From Streptomyces sp. PR69 (GTDB taxonomy: Bacteria > Actinomycetota > Actinomycetes > Streptomycetales > Streptomycetaceae), in contig NZ_JAOWCB010000015.1 in NCBI RefSeq assembly GCF_026420845.1, forward strand, positions 92,351-156,350: a DNA stretch of 64,000 nucleotides. The letters are read 5' to 3'. Shown in pieces: positions 62,278 through 64,000 of the stretch. A program made the position numbers and the translations under genes. The notes beneath the pieces are model-generated. The model was not told the origin of the DNA. It saw nothing but the letters and a program-made list of their open reading frames with translations, and did not search any database. Within the stretch, counting starts at the first letter, position 1. The number at the start of each line of letters is the position of its first letter.

Positions 62278-63978
62278 TCAGCTGGTGCGCCTGAAGCGGC
62301 GGCCGGCTTTTCGGAGCACGGCCTGCACCTCGTCGAGGCGCAGCGGCCGGGCCAGCAGCGCGTAGACCGCCGCGATGGCGGCCGCGCCCGCCGCGGCGGC
62401 GGCAAGCGGGCCGTGGTCGGCGGTCTGCTCGGCGGCGAGGCGGGCGAGGACTGCCGCGGGGGCGGCGGCGAGCAGCAGCCGGGCGAGGGCGGCGGCCGTC
62501 GGGGAGCGCCACAGCCGGGCGCGGGCGTCCGGGCGGGAGCCGGGGCCGGGGCGGGAGCCGGGGCCGGGGCGGGGGCGGGGGCGCGGGCCGGAGGGTCCGG
62601 CGAGCCTGCGGCGGAGGGCGTACGCGGTGACGGCCCAGCCCGCGAAGAGGGCGGCCGAGTAGGCCCCGGCCATGCCGGTGACCGCCCAGCGCGCGGGCAG
62701 CAGCAGATACGCGGCGGCCGAGCCGCCCGCGTTGAGCACCACGATCACCAGATTGAGCAGGAAGGGCGTACGGGTGTCGGAGAGCGCGTAGAAGGCGCGG
62801 GAGAGCACGTACTGGCCGGAGAAGGCGATCAGCCCGGGCGCGAACGCCATCAGCGCGCCCGCCATGACGGCGATGTCGCCGGCGTCGGTCCTGCCGTGCT
62901 GGTAGACGAGCGCCATGACCGGCTGGGCGAGCGCGAACAGCGCGCAGGCGGCGGGCACGACGACGGCGAGGCTGTTGCGCAGGGCGTAGGAGACGTCCCG
63001 GCGCACGGCCGCGGCGTCGCCGTCGGCGGCCGCGCCGCTCATCCGCGGCATCAGGGCGGTGACCAGGGAAACGGTCACGATGCCGTGCGGCACGGCCCAC
63101 AGCACATAGGCGTTGTTGTACGCGCTGAAGCCCGCGCCGCCGTCGATGCCGAGGGCGGCGGCCCGGGTGCCGGCGGCGGTGGCGAGCCGGGTCACCGCCC
63201 AGTACGCCAGCTGGTTGGTCAGCACCAGCAGGACCAGCCAGCCCGCGGAGCGCAGCGGCCGGGTCAGCCCGCTGCCGCGCCAGTCGAACCGCGGCCGCCA
63301 GCGGAACCGGGCCGCGCGCAGCGACGGCCACAGCGCGAGCGCCTGGACGGCTATGCCGGCGGTGGTGCCCCAGCCGAGGAGGGCGGTCTCGGCGGGGGTG
63401 AGCGTGCCGCCGGTGCCCGCCGTGGCCAGGAACAGCCCGAACACGGCGATGACGACGACGTTGTTGAGGACGGGCGTCCACATCATCGCGCCGAACCGGC
63501 CGCGGGCGTTGAGCACCTGCCCGAGCAGGGTGAACAGCCCGAGGAAGAAGATCTGCGGCAGGCAGTAGCGGGCGAAGGCCACGGTGGCGGTCCGCTGCCC
63601 GCCCGTGTAGTCGGTGTAGACGTCGACGATGGCGGGCGCGGCGAGCACGGCCGCGGCGGTGAGCGCGAGCAGTGCGACCGTGCAGACGGTGAGCAGGCGG
63701 TCGGTGTACGCGGCTCCGCCGTCGTCGTGCTCCTTGGCGGCCTTGACGAGCTCTGGCACGAAGACGGCGTTCAGCGCGCCGCCGAGGAGCAGCATATAGA
63801 CGATGGTGGGCACGGAGTTCCCGACGGCGTACCCATCGGCGACCACCCCCACCCCGAGCGCCGCGGCCACTGCTGCGGACCGCACAAACCCGGTGGCCCG
63901 CGACACGACGGACCCGGCGGCCATGACGGCCCCGCTCCGCGCGACGGACGCCTGCCGGGGGGCATGTTCCGCGGCCAC
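62278..63978 (-). CDS. MurJ/MviN-type lipid II flippase
   Basis: 566 residues to GTG 63978; the frame stays open to the window edge, so the true start could lie further right. MOP-superfamily membrane protein with about 14 helices: RSGAVMAAGSVVSRATGFVR, LLLGGALNAVFVPELVKAAK, VLWAVPHGIVTVSLVTALMP, ALSDTRTPFLLNLVIVVLNA. Pro/Arg/Gly-rich cytoplasmic insert at about 465-495. Flips lipid-linked peptidoglycan precursors. Placed next to an envelope-type two-component system. Confidence 0.87.
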   Translation of the reverse strand: MAAEHAPRQASVARSGAVMAAGSVVSRATGFVRSAAVAAALGVGVVADGYAVGNSVPTIVYMLLLGGALNAVFVPELVKAAKEHDDGGAAYTDRLLTVCTVALLALTAAAVLAAPAIVDVYTDYTGGQRTATVAFARYCLPQIFFLGLFTLLGQVLNARGRFGAMMWTPVLNNVVVIAVFGLFLATAGTGGTLTPAETALLGWGTTAGIAVQALALWPSLRAARFRWRPRFDWRGSGLTRPLRSAGWLVLLVLTNQLAYWAVTRLATAAGTRAAALGIDGGAGFSAYNNAYVLWAVPHGIVTVSLVTALMPRMSGAAADGDAAAVRRDVSYALRNSLAVVVPAACALFALAQPVMALVYQHGRTDAGDIAVMAGALMAFAPGLIAFSGQYVLSRAFYALSDTRTPFLLNLVIVVLNAGGSAAAYLLLPARWAVTGMAGAYSAALFAGWAVTAYALRRRLAGPSGPRPRPRPGPGSRPGPGSRPDARARLWRSPTAAALARLLLAAAPAAVLARLAAEQTADHGPLAAAAAGAAAIAAVYALLARPLRLDEVQAVLRKAGRRFRRTS

Positions 63979-64000
63979 CGCGGGCCGGTCCCCTGCGGGC

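Overview
The window is Streptomyces chromosomal DNA. The evidence is very high GC, frequent GTG and some TTG starts, many 4-base GTGA/ATGA gene overlaps, and a host segment in which tandem terD genes, an AhpE-type peroxiredoxin, a DUF3052 gene and the homodimeric pyruvate dehydrogenase gene aceE lie side by side, as I recall them from Streptomyces chromosomes. It has two parts that meet at a tRNA-Val(TAC) gene at about 31.6 kb.

Left part (1 to about 31.6 kb): an integrated temperate tailed phage, cut by the left window edge. Read from the tRNA leftwards it holds a tyrosine integrase (30183-31505), a small unknown gene and an XRE repressor on the plus strand; then a divergent Cro-like gene and an early region on the minus strand, mostly of tiny translationally coupled genes. 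These include a Sak4-like ATPase, a UvrD-like helicase, a winged-helix replication initiator with an eight-copy iteron array inside it, a putative helicase loader, an SSB, a 3'-5' exonuclease and many zinc-ribbon proteins. Next come accessory genes: a HEPN-type candidate RNase with its own promoter, a plasmid-spread (Spd/DUF2637-like) membrane operon with a divergent HTH regulator, a membrane-protein gene bounded by inverted repeats, and two tandem paralogous moron-like cassettes, each with its own promoter and terminator. The left end carries an HTH gene, an orphan DNA methyltransferase, a lipoprotein, and the packaging and head genes (small and large terminase, portal, minor capsid). Capsid, tail, lysis genes and the second attachment site must lie left of the window.

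Right part (31.7-64 kb): host genes. These are a DUF4097 lipoprotein, a coiled-coil membrane protein, a DUF4383 protein and an FmdB-type zinc ribbon; a Ter-type stress locus (HAD phosphatase, fused PRTase/TRSP/StiP-like protein, CitE-like lyase, four TerD-family proteins and a DUF475 TerC-like membrane protein); peroxiredoxin, DUF3052 and aceE; a K+ channel and an acetyltransferase; two paralogous secreted alpha/beta hydrolases on either side of a NarL-type two-component system; an acyltransferase-3 protein and a serine beta-lactamase-like hydrolase; and an OmpR-type two-component system with a GerMN-like lipoprotein, next to a MurJ lipid II flippase that reaches the right edge.

The most unusual features are the iteron array inside the initiator gene, the duplicated moron cassettes, the HEPN gene with its palindrome-flanked promoter, the plasmid-spread module inside a phage, a TTA (bldA-type) codon in the integrase, and a shared TACCCCGGTA motif that may link the two-component operon to the neighbouring hydrolase gene. 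All functions are inferred from reading the sequence; no database search was run.
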